Assembly: GCA_937928045.1 (NCBI GenBank)
Contig: CALFWO010000011.1
Span: 47,638-111,637 of the forward strand
Length of the DNA stretch: 64,000 nucleotides
DNA from: an uncultured Saprospiraceae bacterium
Lineage (GTDB): Bacteria; Bacteroidota; Bacteroidia; Chitinophagales; Saprospiraceae
Reading direction: 5' to 3'
In this document: positions 26,439 to 35,260 of the stretch, piece after piece
How positions within the stretch are numbered: the first letter of the stretch is position 1
How the letters are laid out: each line of letters begins with the position of its first letter
Program-made: the position numbers and the translations under genes
The notes under the pieces: generated by a model
Database searches by the model: none
Seen by the model: only the letters and a program-made list of their open reading frames with translations
Told to the model about the DNA's origin: nothing

Positions 26439-27254
26439 ATGGATATCACTGCATTAACTGAAAAAGGATTAGGAATGGCCATGGAATATGCGCCAAAGGT
26501 TTTACTTGCGATATTAACGCTGATTGTTGGGTTTTGGATTATCAAAAAAATTGTCAAAATTGCCAACAAAGGAATTAGGTCTTCTGGAATGGATGAAAGT
26601 TTATCGACTTTCCTCGCTTCTTTATTGAACATTGCCTTAAAAATTATGCTTTTCATTTCAGTGGCAAGCATGTTCGGCGTTAACACCACTTCATTCATTG
26701 CCATTTTCAGTGCACTTATGGTTGGTGTTGGAATGGCGCTGAATGGAACCTTAGGTCACGCAGCTGCAGGCGTTATGCTCATGATTTTCAAGCCGTTCAA
26801 AATTGGTGACTTGGTTACCATTGGCGGAGGTGGTACAACTGGTACAGTAGAGGCCATTAATGCGTTCAATACAACTCTGAAGACATTGGACAACAAACGA
26901 ATTATTATAGCCAATAGTAATGTCACTGGAAATGACATCACCAACATCTCGGGCCAAGGAGAAGTAGGCGTAGAATTAACTTTTGGTATCGGCTATGGAG
27001 ATGATATTGACAAAGCAAGGAATATTATTCTTCAAGTTGGAAAAAATTGTCCTTTCATTTTAGACAATCCTAGTCAAGGAGTGGTGGTCGCAGAATTAGG
27101 AGATAGCTCCGTAAATCTTGCAACTCGTCCATTTTGTAAAAGTGAACATTACTGGGATACGCTTTTTTACATGCAAGAGAACGTGAAAAAAGAATTTGAC
27201 AAGCAAGGAGTCGGTATTCCTTATCCTACTATGGATTTGAATATGATTAAGTAG
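26439..27254 (+). CDS. Small-conductance mechanosensitive channel (MscS family)
   Basis: A 271-residue protein with three transmembrane helices: about 16-37 (LLAILTLIVGFWII), 58-80 (IALKIMLFISVASMFG) and the pore helix TM3 at about 85-115, with the Gly/Ala pattern FSALMVGVGMALNGTLGHAAAGVML. The family motif FKPFKIGDLVTIGG begins the cytoplasmic beta domain. It gates on membrane tension to release solutes after osmotic downshift. The length equals the MscS minimal architecture. A terminator follows 22 bp downstream. Confidence 0.93.
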   Translation: MDITALTEKGLGMAMEYAPKVLLAILTLIVGFWIIKKIVKIANKGIRSSGMDESLSTFLASLLNIALKIMLFISVASMFGVNTTSFIAIFSALMVGVGMALNGTLGHAAAGVMLMIFKPFKIGDLVTIGGGGTTGTVEAINAFNTTLKTLDNKRIIIANSNVTGNDITNISGQGEVGVELTFGIGYGDDIDKARNIILQVGKNCPFILDNPSQGVVVAELGDSSVNLATRPFCKSEHYWDTLFYMQENVKKEFDKQGVGIPYPTMDLNMIK

Positions 27255-27276
27255 TTTGTTTCTTAAGATTTTAAAA

Positions 27277-27309
27277 GGCGTTCAGATTTTTTCTGGATGT
27301 CTTTTTTTT
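27277..27309 (+). terminator. Rho-independent terminator after the MscS gene
   Basis: A 10-bp stem (GGCGTTCAGA with TCTGGATGTC, three G-T pairs), a short T-rich loop and eight T directly after. The G-T pairs work only on the plus-strand transcript, which fixes its direction. Confidence 0.85.
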
Positions 27310-27402
27310 GTTGAGATTTGTATTCATAACAATTCAACATTTTTAATTGTTGAGGTTTGTTGAAAATCCCTTTGCTAAGGGCGAACGAGTCGTTGAAATT
27401 TG
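27310..27402. repeat. Three short degenerate direct repeats
   Basis: GTTGA(G/A)(A/G)TTTG occurs at 27310, 27349 and 27392, about 40 bp apart. The first and third copies extend to a longer match (GTTGA-ATTTGTATTCAT with one difference). The function is unknown. They could be operators or remnants of a small duplication in a 437-bp region without a gene. Confidence 0.5.
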
Positions 27403-27583
27403 TATTCATTTAATTTTGACATTAATTATGAAAAATTTACTTAGTTCTTAGTCAGAATTCTTAGATCTAATTTTTCATAAGAGATGAACCAATTGCCTGT
27501 CGAAAGAAAATATAAAATCAGCGGAATTCGAAATTCTTGTTGTTTGAGACGACCGTCGCTTATCAAGTATTTCTAAACTTTAT

Positions 27584-27619
27584 GGTTTTCTTTTTTGTCA
27601 TTGTCGCAAAAAAGAAACC
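27584..27619. repeat. Extragenic inverted repeat
   Basis: GGTTTTCTTTTTTG and CAAAAAAGAAACC form 13 pairs with one bulged T around a 9-base loop. It lies 73 bp beyond the stop of the minus-strand CotH gene and may serve as a terminator for it. Similar T-rich palindromes are, to my knowledge, frequent between genes in Bacteroidota. Confidence 0.55.
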
Positions 27620-27691
27620 AAAAATTCAAATTAGCAAATCGGCTAAGTCCTAAAAATGTTAATGAACAACAAGAAGTAATTTTCTCTACAA

Positions 27692-29080
27692 TTATAAGCG
27701 AGCAAAATCCAATTGCTCCCTTAAATCACTCAAAGCATTTTGCCATTGTAGAGTGCTGATTGCATCATCATGAGCTGCGCTGGCAGAAGAAGTTGCAGAT
27801 TCAATTTGGCTGGTCCAAGCATTCAATAATAAATCTGTATTGGCTTTGGAAAATGGGCCGCTGATAAATTCACTGCGCTTAGTATCATACAATGCATCAA
27901 ATGCCACCCATGCCGCGGTCAATTTATCACAGGCCGCCGACTTCTGAGACACAAATAAAAACCCATATGGAAAGGGCTGACAGTTATTGGTGATTTCCCC
28001 CCAGCCATCTTTGATAGGAACAACTGGGTTCACATTGCTAATGATATTCTCAAAAGCATGGTCAAAATCCCAAGGAATCAAATGAAATTTTTCTTCTATT
28101 GGATCTTCATACCAATAATAATTGTGATTATCACAACTTCCAAAATCACAATACCAATGGAATGGACCATCATCCGCTCGAATGGTTCGATCTACTACTG
28201 CATAGGAAATTATTTCATCAACATTCATCCATTTTTCTACAACAGTTTTTCTATTCTGCACAGTCGATAAACTAATGTCCGATGCGAACCCTCGGATTAA
28301 ATCAAAATCTTGAGGATCATCTTCGTTCGTTTTCAAAGCAGCTCGGAAAGCATCATCCGGCTGAACTTCTCCTTTGTCATCAATAGGCCAAACCTCTTTG
28401 TAAATGTTGCCATCTCCATCATCAAAATGATATTTAGCAAATCGATTGTCAATCTGCTCGACAAGAATAAATAGTCCGACATATTCTCCATTGATGGTCA
28501 ACCTAGCATGAACTGCCCTTGGAGAAGGAATTCCCATTTCCGAAAATAAATGATAAGCCAATCGATCCCTCATTTGAGTCGGATCATTATTCATCGAATG
28601 AAATTGAAGTTTTTTGAGTCCATAGAATTTTTCATCTGACCCTTCCCAATTGATCTTAATTTTCATGGAAAGCTTAGTGCAAGTTTTGTAACCACTCGGG
28701 TTTCCCCAGTTGCTTCCTGAAAGACAATTCACAAAAGCACCTATTGATCCTTTATAGCGAATACCAACTGGAGCAATCGTCTCTCCTTCAAAGGTTAGAC
28801 TTCCTCCTACGTATTCTTCTGCAGCAGGATCATTATTAATTTTGTCGTAATCCTCTTGGGAAAGCGTCAAATCAAAACTATGCAATTTGGATTGATCAAA
28901 AATGTAGTCCGAATTTCCTGAGAGGTAATTTTCTTCTCCAGTGGGATCGATAGGATCAACAGTCCCTGTAGTATCTACTTCATTTTCTGACGGGTCAACA
29001 AAAGGAGTTGTATCATCATTTGAGCAGTTCCCGAAAAGCAAACTGACTAGAACCAATGCATACAGGAATGTTTCTTTCAT
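27692..29080 (-). CDS. CotH kinase-family lipoprotein
   Basis: A 462-residue protein with a lipoprotein signal (LLFGNCSNDD). After an acidic linker comes the CotH domain: FDLTLSQEDYDKI, VGIRYKGS, LSMKIKINW, GLKKLQFHSMNNDPTQMRDRLAYHLF, VGLFILVEQID, and the late motif FHLIPWDFDHAFE with its DxD-like acidic site. CotH proteins are atypical kinases that phosphorylate spore-coat or secreted proteins in Bacillus. In Bacteroidota they are surface lipoproteins of unknown substrate. A second CotH-like gene is at the end of this window. Confidence 0.85.
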   Translation of the reverse strand: MKETFLYALVLVSLLFGNCSNDDTTPFVDPSENEVDTTGTVDPIDPTGEENYLSGNSDYIFDQSKLHSFDLTLSQEDYDKINNDPAAEEYVGGSLTFEGETIAPVGIRYKGSIGAFVNCLSGSNWGNPSGYKTCTKLSMKIKINWEGSDEKFYGLKKLQFHSMNNDPTQMRDRLAYHLFSEMGIPSPRAVHARLTINGEYVGLFILVEQIDNRFAKYHFDDGDGNIYKEVWPIDDKGEVQPDDAFRAALKTNEDDPQDFDLIRGFASDISLSTVQNRKTVVEKWMNVDEIISYAVVDRTIRADDGPFHWYCDFGSCDNHNYYWYEDPIEEKFHLIPWDFDHAFENIISNVNPVVPIKDGWGEITNNCQPFPYGFLFVSQKSAACDKLTAAWVAFDALYDTKRSEFISGPFSKANTDLLLNAWTSQIESATSSASAAHDDAISTLQWQNALSDLREQLDFARL

Positions 29081-29109
29081 AAACTACTGTTATCAAAAAT
29101 TATGCTACG

Positions 29110-30021
29110 CTATCCCATCATCAAATTAGACTTTTTTTTTGTCTCGTAAGCCTTCCAAAGAGATTTTAACTTTGTATGCGTAGTGGCTTGAAGTGGTACT
29201 AATGGAAGGCGAACTTCTGTTTCGCAAAGGCCAAGTATATTAAGTAATCCTTTGATCCCACACGGATTACCATCCGCGTACAAAGGTGTATGATAATCCA
29301 ACATTGCTAAATGTAACTCACTTGCCAATTCGTAATCACCAGCTTGAGCGGCGTGGATCATATCCGAAGTTGCTTGAGGAAGTGCATTCCCAATAACAGA
29401 GATCAGACCATCTCCGCCACAAGCCATAAAACCCAAAGCCGTAGGATCATCTCCAGAAAGCACAGCGAAATTTTCCGGTGCGTTTTTAATAATATAACTT
29501 GCTTGAACGATGTCTCCTTTAGCCTCTTTCGTAGCACAGATATTAGGATGAGCAGCCAATCGCAAAGTCGTCTCAGGAAGTACATTTGATGAAGTTCTTC
29601 CAGGAACATTGTATAAAATTACTGGAACTTTAGAGGCATCAGCGATCTTAGAATAATGTTGAAAAATTCCTTCTTGACTCGGTTTGTTGTAAGCGGGTGA
29701 ACTACTTAATATTCCATCAAAACCTTTGAAGTCAAAAGCATTAATTCGCTCAATTGCTAATTTCGTATTGTTCTCTCCAAAATATCCCGCAACCATTTTT
29801 TTTCTGCCACTATTCACTGCAAGCACGCAATCAAAAACGGCTCTACACTCTTTGGCTTCTAGTGTAACCGACTCTCCGGTGGTGCCAAGCACCACTAGAT
29901 AATCTACTCCGCCTTTAATGACAAGTTCGGTGATTTTTTCTAAAGCAGGAAAGTCCACTTTACCTCCTTTCATTGGCGTTACCAACGCCACTCCCAATCC
30001 ACTAAACAGTTTTGTTTGCAT
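29110..30021 (-). CDS. dapA: 4-hydroxy-tetrahydrodipicolinate synthase
   Basis: A 303-residue TIM-barrel aldolase. Visible motifs are GTTGES (pyruvate and proton relay), Tyr137 in LYNVPGRT, and the Schiff-base Lys165 in ATKEAKGD. It condenses pyruvate with aspartate semialdehyde in the lysine/diaminopimelate pathway in the cytoplasm. The start overlaps the upstream DUF6913 gene by 20 bp, so the two are probably cotranscribed. The C-terminal extension (KKKSNLMMG) is slightly longer than usual. Confidence 0.95.
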   Translation of the reverse strand: MQTKLFSGLGVALVTPMKGGKVDFPALEKITELVIKGGVDYLVVLGTTGESVTLEAKECRAVFDCVLAVNSGRKKMVAGYFGENNTKLAIERINAFDFKGFDGILSSSPAYNKPSQEGIFQHYSKIADASKVPVILYNVPGRTSSNVLPETTLRLAAHPNICATKEAKGDIVQASYIIKNAPENFAVLSGDDPTALGFMACGGDGLISVIGNALPQATSDMIHAAQAGDYELASELHLAMLDYHTPLYADGNPCGIKGLLNILGLCETEVRLPLVPLQATTHTKLKSLWKAYETKKKSNLMMG

Positions 30022-30547
30022 CCTTACCTTGCTTGAGTTTTGTTAAAAATTGTTCTATTTGCTCGAGATATTTCTTGGGACTTGTTGTTGAATCCTTGGA
30101 AATCATAAGATCATAGCAATACTCTTTTTCAGTAATTGGACCCACTCGCAATTTGCTTTTACTCATTGCTGCGATATCATTCAAAACTTGCTCATCGCTG
30201 CAACTAATCATTAAATCAAATGATTGTTGAATAAATGACTCTACTTTTTCAGATTGAATCTTACCCAGCCAATTGACCTCTAGTTTGGTAAAATGATCAA
30301 TCGTCATATTCGGTTGCGGTTCTTTAGTATCCAAATAACACAATAGTCGAACTGACTTTCCAGACTTTTCCCAAAGTGCTTTAAAGGATGCTAGTTGATC
30401 TCGATTTTCCAAAGAAGTACCATTAAACAGAATCCCGACAGCTTGGATTTTTTGAAAATCAATGGAGCTGCGAATTGTCGAATTACTGATTCGCTTTTCG
30501 ATCATCCGATCATGTAAACGATGTTTGATTTTCTTTATCAGTTCCAT
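30002..30547 (-). CDS. DUF6913-family protein
   Basis: A 181-residue cytoplasmic protein with an amphipathic basic N-terminus (KIKHRLHDRMIEKRI), then an alpha/beta core with AVGILFNGTSLENRD and a second half containing FDLMISCSD and KSKLRVGPI. This matches the DUF6913 family that is commonly encoded immediately upstream of dapA in Bacteroidota. Its function is unknown. The end of the gene overlaps the start of dapA by 20 bp. Confidence 0.75.
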   Translation of the reverse strand: MELIKKIKHRLHDRMIEKRISNSTIRSSIDFQKIQAVGILFNGTSLENRDQLASFKALWEKSGKSVRLLCYLDTKEPQPNMTIDHFTKLEVNWLGKIQSEKVESFIQQSFDLMISCSDEQVLNDIAAMSKSKLRVGPITEKEYCYDLMISKDSTTSPKKYLEQIEQFLTKLKQGKDANKTV

Positions 30548-30771
30548 AGAAATTTTGGCCAGTTTTGATACTACGATTTATTTACAAAATGATTGTAACT
30601 AGCCTTGAGACGAAAATACGTAATAATTGGATGTCAGCTAAATGATCAAGAAAATGAGCGATGCACTTTTGATAGAGGGCGCCTTTACGGGCTTGTAAAT
30701 TCCAATCTAATTTGTAGCTAAATGCTACATCCCTAAAGATGAAAACCACCAATTTATATCAAAAACAATTG

Positions 30772-31761
30772 TTACGCCTGTTTAACAGCTGCCTTTTTTG
30801 CCACTCCCTTTTTTGATGCAAAACGGCCCATCTCACTATATTTATCTATTCGCTGTTGAATGCGTTCCTCCGGATCTAATTCTGACAGCTCGGCAATAAC
30901 CTTTTTGATGTGACGCTTGAGCAATCTAGCTGTTTCTTCAGGATTTGCATGAGCTCCTCCCGCTGGTTCTTTAATGATTCCATCAATCAAACCAAAATCA
31001 AACATATGATCAGCGGTCAACTTAAGTGCCTCTGCAGCTTGTTCTTTATAATCCCAACTTCTCCATAGAATGGAACTACAAGATTCCGGAGAAATTACAG
31101 AATACCAAGTATTTTCAAGCATAAAGATGCGATCACCTAGGCCAATTCCAATAGCTCCACCAGAAGCTCCTTCACCGATCACCGTACAAACGATTGGCAC
31201 CTTCAATTGTGCCATTTCTAATAAATTTCTTGCAATAGCTTCCGCTTGTCCTCTTTCCTCAGCCTCTATACCTGGATATGCACCGGGCGTATCAATTAGA
31301 CAAACAATCGGATAATTCAACCGTTCTGCTAATTTCATCAAGCGCAATGCTTTTCTATAACCTTCCGGATTAGCCATACCGAAATTTCGATACTGGCGCA
31401 TTTTGGTATTGACACCTTTTTGATGACCAATTATCACCACGTTGGTACCATCTATATTGCCTAATCCTCCGACGATTGCTTTATCATCACCATAGTATCG
31501 ATCTCCATGAAGTTCAATAAACTTCTTGCACATCTGCTCTATGTAAAATAAGGTGTATGGACGTTCAGGATGCCGCGACAATTGGACTTTTTGCCAACCC
31601 GTCAAATTAGAATAGATCTCTTTTTGAGTGGATTTTATCTTGGTTTCCAGCTCTTTAATTTTATCGGAAAGATCGATTTCTCCGGCTTCGGAGACCTCTT
31701 TCATCTTTTCCAACTGTTCGTATAAATTCTCTAATGGCTTCTCAAATTCCAGAAAAATCAT
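30772..31761 (-). CDS. accA: Acetyl-CoA carboxylase carboxyltransferase subunit alpha
   Basis: A 329-residue protein starting [13 protein letters not shown], with the family words [61 protein letters not shown] and [13 protein letters not shown]. It forms the carboxyltransferase with AccD and transfers CO2 from biotin carrier protein to acetyl-CoA, the first step of fatty-acid synthesis. The length is normal. The C-terminal tail is Lys/Ala-rich. It appears monocistronic. Confidence 0.96.
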   Translation of the reverse strand: MIFLEFEKPLENLYEQLEKMKEVSEAGEIDLSDKIKELETKIKSTQKEIYSNLTGWQKVQLSRHPERPYTLFYIEQMCKKFIELHGDRYYGDDKAIVGGLGNIDGTNVVIIGHQKGVNTKMRQYRNFGMANPEGYRKALRLMKLAERLNYPIVCLIDTPGAYPGIEAEERGQAEAIARNLLEMAQLKVPIVCTVIGEGASGGAIGIGLGDRIFMLENTWYSVISPESCSSILWRSWDYKEQAAEALKLTADHMFDFGLIDGIIKEPAGGAHANPEETARLLKRHIKKVIAELSELDPEERIQQRIDKYSEMGRFASKKGVAKKAAVKQA

Positions 31762-32272
31762 ATCGTATTTTTAAACCTGGTAAAATGGGGTAATACCCTT
31801 TTAAAACTCGTAGAAGTAGTGGTCGATTGTGTGAAGCAGTAATTTTATAGGTCTTTATTTAGCGTATTCAGGCTTTCGCTGAATAGCAAAAGTACTCAAG
31901 AATGCCGGCTTTTAGCTCATTTTTTTCCAAAATCAGCCTAAATACTGAGTAAAATACTGGATATCAGCAGCTTATTACCTTCATTTTTCTCGAACTATTA
32001 ATAGTCCATTTATGACCACATTTTGGCCAATTGTAGTAGTTTTGGGCGAGCCCCTGATTTGGGATCAGGGTCGCTCCCTTCCCTGCTTGTCCGCTGAAAG
32101 CGGATCCACCTTCGGCGGACAGTCAGGCAGCTCTCGCGCTCCGCAGCTTATAGCTGCCTGAGTGGAATATAAAAATCTAGTTAGCTGCGATTTTATCAAA
32201 ATATACCTTCTGAAACGCCCGGCTGCGTAAGTGAAGGACTGACTTAAGATAGCGACTCAAGAAATTCCATTT
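31762..32272. other. Intergenic region containing a GC-rich repeat element
   Basis: 510 bp without an ORF between accA and the glycosyltransferase gene. The accA promoter must lie here. The second half is the GC-rich element annotated separately at 32044-32161; nothing else is recognisable. Confidence 0.6.
32044..32161. repeat. GC-rich extragenic palindromic element
   Basis: A GC-rich block in A/T-rich surroundings. It contains CCCTGAT/ATCAGGG (7 bp, extended by GGGCGA with TCG-CCC), TGTCCGC/GCGGACA (7 bp) that can enclose or compete with TCCGCT-GAA-AGCGGA, a cTTCGg, and a perfect 10-bp stem TCAGGCAGCT/AGCTGCCTGA. This word content (GTCCGC...TTCGGCGGAC) resembles the dispersed GC-rich extragenic repeats I know from other Bacteroidota genomes. 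Copy number cannot be judged from one window. Confidence 0.6.
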
Positions 32273-32974
32273 CTATTCAAGCATTTTTAAATAGACTTTT
32301 CTAATCTCGGATGATGGCATGCGTTGTCGATACATCTTAAAAGCCATATAATTCGCTCTCATGACCTTCCAATAAGAACGATTCTCATATTTCCGAGCAG
32401 AAATGATCGCACTCTTTGGCATGATATCAAACTTTCCTTTTGCCTGTAGCTTTTCAATCAGATCGTAATCCTCCATGATAATATGCTTTTCACAAAATCC
32501 TTGCAGTTCATCAAACAAGCACTTTTTTACAAATAAGGTTTGGTCACCTCCTCTGCACCAAAGTCGATTGAAACGTGTAAAGAAAGCATTGATTGATAAC
32601 AAGGGATGATTGGAATCAAAAGAAGACCGAAAGCTTCCGGCTTGAAAACCTGAATGAATAGAATTAGTGATCTCTTCCAGGAATCCAATTGGCGGTCTAG
32701 TATCAGCATGTACAAAATAAAGCCAATCCTTTTTTACCAAGTTGGCCACATAATTCATTTGAGGCGCTCTGCCCTTTTGAGGAGTATGTATAAAATTGAC
32801 TTTGAACTTCTTTGCGATTGACTCAGTATGATCTTCGGAGCCCCCATCTGCGATGTGGATATCTTTTGACAAAATTCCTTCTTTTGTCAATGTCATCAAC
32901 AATTTTTCCAAATTCGCTTCTTCATTGAAGGTTGGAATAATAGTAGCAAGACTTAAAGCGGCACTGTCTGACAT
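32273..32974 (-). CDS. Family 2 glycosyltransferase, TIGR04283 type
   Basis: A 233-residue protein. The GT-A fold begins LATIIPTFNEEANLEKLL, followed by IADGGSEDHT, KGRAPQMNYVA, the metal-binding DxD-like HADTRPP, and WCRGGDQTLFVKK, IIMEDYDLIEKL. These match the TIGR04283 family, named for arsenosugar biosynthesis but widespread beyond it. No arsenic genes are adjacent, so the acceptor is unknown. No transmembrane segment is present. Confidence 0.82.
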   Translation of the reverse strand: MSDSAALSLATIIPTFNEEANLEKLLMTLTKEGILSKDIHIADGGSEDHTESIAKKFKVNFIHTPQKGRAPQMNYVANLVKKDWLYFVHADTRPPIGFLEEITNSIHSGFQAGSFRSSFDSNHPLLSINAFFTRFNRLWCRGGDQTLFVKKCLFDELQGFCEKHIIMEDYDLIEKLQAKGKFDIMPKSAIISARKYENRSYWKVMRANYMAFKMYRQRMPSSEIRKVYLKMLE

Positions 32975-32992
32975 TTCGTTTTCAAGTTTTAC

Positions 32993-33025
32993 AAAAAAGG
33001 TGACACCAGAATTTTTCCTGGTGTC
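32993..33025 (-). terminator. Rho-independent terminator for the patatin gene
   Basis: GACACCAG/CTGGTGTC (8 bp, 8-base loop). On the minus strand it is followed by ACC and six T. It lies about 195 bp downstream of the patatin stop codon and just before the glycosyltransferase start. Confidence 0.75.
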
Positions 33026-33219
33026 GTTATAGCCAAAATCAATTTCAGCTAGTCCCTTAACCTAAAAATTTAATAGGCTGTAAATACCTAACACTTACAA
33101 TTACGTAAATGAATTTATTATTGGATGTTTTAAAGGTCAGAAAATTACAAAAAGTAAAAAGGCAAGCAACAGACAGTTAAAGGAAAAATAAATTTATTTA
33201 CATGCGGCCAAAAGAATTA

Positions 33220-34173
33220 CTATAATGCCAAACGTTTTGGTTGGTGAGTTCGTCCGAATTCGATTCCATCCTTCCACCATTTCGTCATTTGCTTTTTATT
33301 GAAATAAAGCGAATTGTCCGTCAAAGGATTATCTAAAAAGTAGGTATTCACTTTAGAGCCTTTCTTGAGCTTAGCTTTAAGAGAACTGATTTCAATATCA
33401 TCTTCAGCTATTCTTGTCATTAAGAATTCCATCATTCGCGTGATGGTATCAAAAGGCGTAGCGATGGGTGGATGTTTAACGTTGGTGACTTCAGGAGAAA
33501 GATATATCGAATCTACTTCAGTAGCACCCTCGTCAATAGCTTTGTGTACTGGCAGATAATCTCCAAATCCTCCATCGGCATAGTCACAACCATTTTTATG
33601 CACTAAAGACATAAAAGGAACCAAATTGGCAGATGCCCACATCCAATCGCACCAATCTTCATAATCATAGTCATCGAGGCATTTGTATTCCTTGGTGAGT
33701 TTGGTGAAATTAGCAACAGTGACCATCACTTTTTTCCCACTCCCTTTAAGCATATCGTAATGCCGCTTAGTAAAAGAACGACCTATTAATTTTCGAAGAT
33801 TACTACTATCTCCGAATGTTTTTCTTCGCTTGAGAAACATCAACAAGCTATTGAAGTGATTAATCCTAGTTTCAATTATTCCATTGACCGTTCTAAACCT
33901 AAAAGGCGATATTTTAAATATTTCTTTTTTCGTTACACTGGTGTATACTTTTTTGGCCAATTTGACATCTGGTAATGCCAAGAAAGGAACCAAGAGACTT
34001 CCAGTAGAAGTGCCTATGAATATGTCATACTCTTTACCTTTCTCTTCCATCAAGTACTCACAGATTCCTCCGGCAAATGCTCCTTTGGCACCACCACCGG
34101 ATATAACCAGCGCGCGCTTATTGGCACCTGTGATAGGATCTGATGCTGTACTATTCGAAATGACTTTGTCCAT
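33220..34173 (-). CDS. Patatin-like phospholipase
   Basis: About 317 residues from ATG 34173; a longer in-frame upstream extension lacks similarity to the family and is rejected. It has an oxyanion loop SGGGAKG, a nucleophile elbow GTSTG with the catalytic Ser, and the dyad Asp in YADGGFGDYLP. It is a cytoplasmic serine lipid acyl hydrolase with a patatin Ser-Asp dyad. The rest of the protein (KKRKTFGDSSNLRKLI, RMMEFLMTRIAEDDIEI) fits bacterial patatins. The natural lipid is unknown. Confidence 0.9.
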   Translation of the reverse strand: MDKVISNSTASDPITGANKRALVISGGGAKGAFAGGICEYLMEEKGKEYDIFIGTSTGSLLVPFLALPDVKLAKKVYTSVTKKEIFKISPFRFRTVNGIIETRINHFNSLLMFLKRRKTFGDSSNLRKLIGRSFTKRHYDMLKGSGKKVMVTVANFTKLTKEYKCLDDYDYEDWCDWMWASANLVPFMSLVHKNGCDYADGGFGDYLPVHKAIDEGATEVDSIYLSPEVTNVKHPPIATPFDTITRMMEFLMTRIAEDDIEISSLKAKLKKGSKVNTYFLDNPLTDNSLYFNKKQMTKWWKDGIEFGRTHQPKRLAL

Positions 34174-34394
34174 TGTTGTGTCTAAGGAAATATTAATTAA
34201 CCTTATGACGACTAATTTATCAATAAAGCCACAAATATAGGAATCAAAGTTCCATGGGCAAGAGCAATCAAGCATTGCGTGTTTTTCAAATGCTTTTTTG
34301 CAGATGATCTACTTCTTTTTTCAAGTGAAATTGAGTCACAATTTTGATATTGATAAAAAATACTGTAATTCGTGTTCAGAAAATAACTTGCACA

Positions 34395-34877
34395 ATGAAT
34401 CCAGCAAAAGTCTTCGAAACCCTCAAGGAAATTAGTGTCGACTATTCCGAGCACGATCATCCGCCGATTTTCACAATAGAGCAATCCAAAGAACATTGGG
34501 CTTCAGTTGAAGGTATGCACTGCAAGAACCTATTCTTGAGGGATAACAAAGGGAAGCGCCATTATTTACTTTGTGTGGAGGCTCATAAAGCAGTAGACCT
34601 AAAAGCACTTGGCGCGAAAATGGGACAGCGTTTGGGATTCGCTTCTCCGAAAAGACTCCTTCAATATTTAGGCTTAGAACCAGGCTCAGTTTCTCCGTTT
34701 GGATTGATTAACGACAAAGATTGTTTAGTTCAAGTAATGCTTGACAGCGAGATTCAATCTGCTAAATTGGTAAACTTCCATCCTAATGTCAATACAAAGA
34801 CATTAGGAATTAAGCCAGATGATCTTGAGAAGTATATTCAACATTGCGGTCATTCATTTTCCTATGTCGAATTGTAA
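34395..34877 (+). CDS. Prolyl-tRNA deacylase (ProX/YbaK family)
   Basis: 160 residues from ATG 34395. The YbaK/aaRS-associated editing fold is shown by EHPP-like DHPPIFTIEQS, KNLFLRDNKGKRHYLLCV, ASPKRLLQYLGLEPGSVSPFGLINDK and the late FHPNVNTKTLGI with its conserved Gly/His region. These stand-alone proteins (ProX/PrdX) hydrolyse Ala-tRNA-Pro formed by mischarging. It is divergent from the patatin gene, with about 220 bp between the two starts. Confidence 0.88.
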   Translation: MNPAKVFETLKEISVDYSEHDHPPIFTIEQSKEHWASVEGMHCKNLFLRDNKGKRHYLLCVEAHKAVDLKALGAKMGQRLGFASPKRLLQYLGLEPGSVSPFGLINDKDCLVQVMLDSEIQSAKLVNFHPNVNTKTLGIKPDDLEKYIQHCGHSFSYVEL

Positions 34878-34933
34878 TCGCTTAGAATTCAAACAATAAT
34901 TTACTCGGAGCCATAAGATATTGAGTATTCAAA

Positions 34934-35233
34934 TTACCGTTTAGATTGTCGAATTTCTTTTTCCCTTTTTAGATTTCTGTCCATTTTGTTCAACGCCCCT
35001 TTAAATGCATCCATAAAATCCTTAGCACTATCAGAGGCAAAGACTGTTGGACCAGGAACATGCACTTCAATATCCGAAGTGACAGAATCTGGAAGATTAC
35101 CATCTCCTATTTTAAAAAAAACATTTACTTGAGACATTTTACTATTGTACCTAACCAATTTTTGTAAGGCATTTTTCATTTGCTCTTCTTGAGCATCGCT
35201 CACTTTAAAAGGTGCTTGGATTTTAACAATCAT
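34934..35233 (-). CDS. Short ribosome hibernation-promoting factor (HPF/RaiA family)
   Basis: A 99-residue protein with a single S30AE domain: MIVKIQAPFKVSDAQEEQMKN, VNVFFKIGDG, SDIEVHVPGPTVFASDSAKDFMDAFKGALNKM and a basic C-terminus. It would bind the 30S decoding region and promote ribosome hibernation under stress. The short form lacks the dimerising C-terminal domain of long HPF. It sits directly downstream of an MscS gene on the same strand (27 bp). Confidence 0.88.
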   Translation of the reverse strand: MIVKIQAPFKVSDAQEEQMKNALQKLVRYNSKMSQVNVFFKIGDGNLPDSVTSDIEVHVPGPTVFASDSAKDFMDAFKGALNKMDRNLKREKEIRQSKR

Positions 35234-35260
35234 GTTTTTTGCTTTAAAGAAAAGTAAGCA

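Noticed and set aside
32281..32974. Arsenosugar synthesis role of the TIGR04283 glycosyltransferase
   Set aside because: The family name implies it, but no arsenic gene is adjacent, so the role is not claimed.
34174..34275. 34-residue extension of the patatin protein
   Set aside because: The upstream residues have no patatin similarity, and ATG 34173 gives a normal start.
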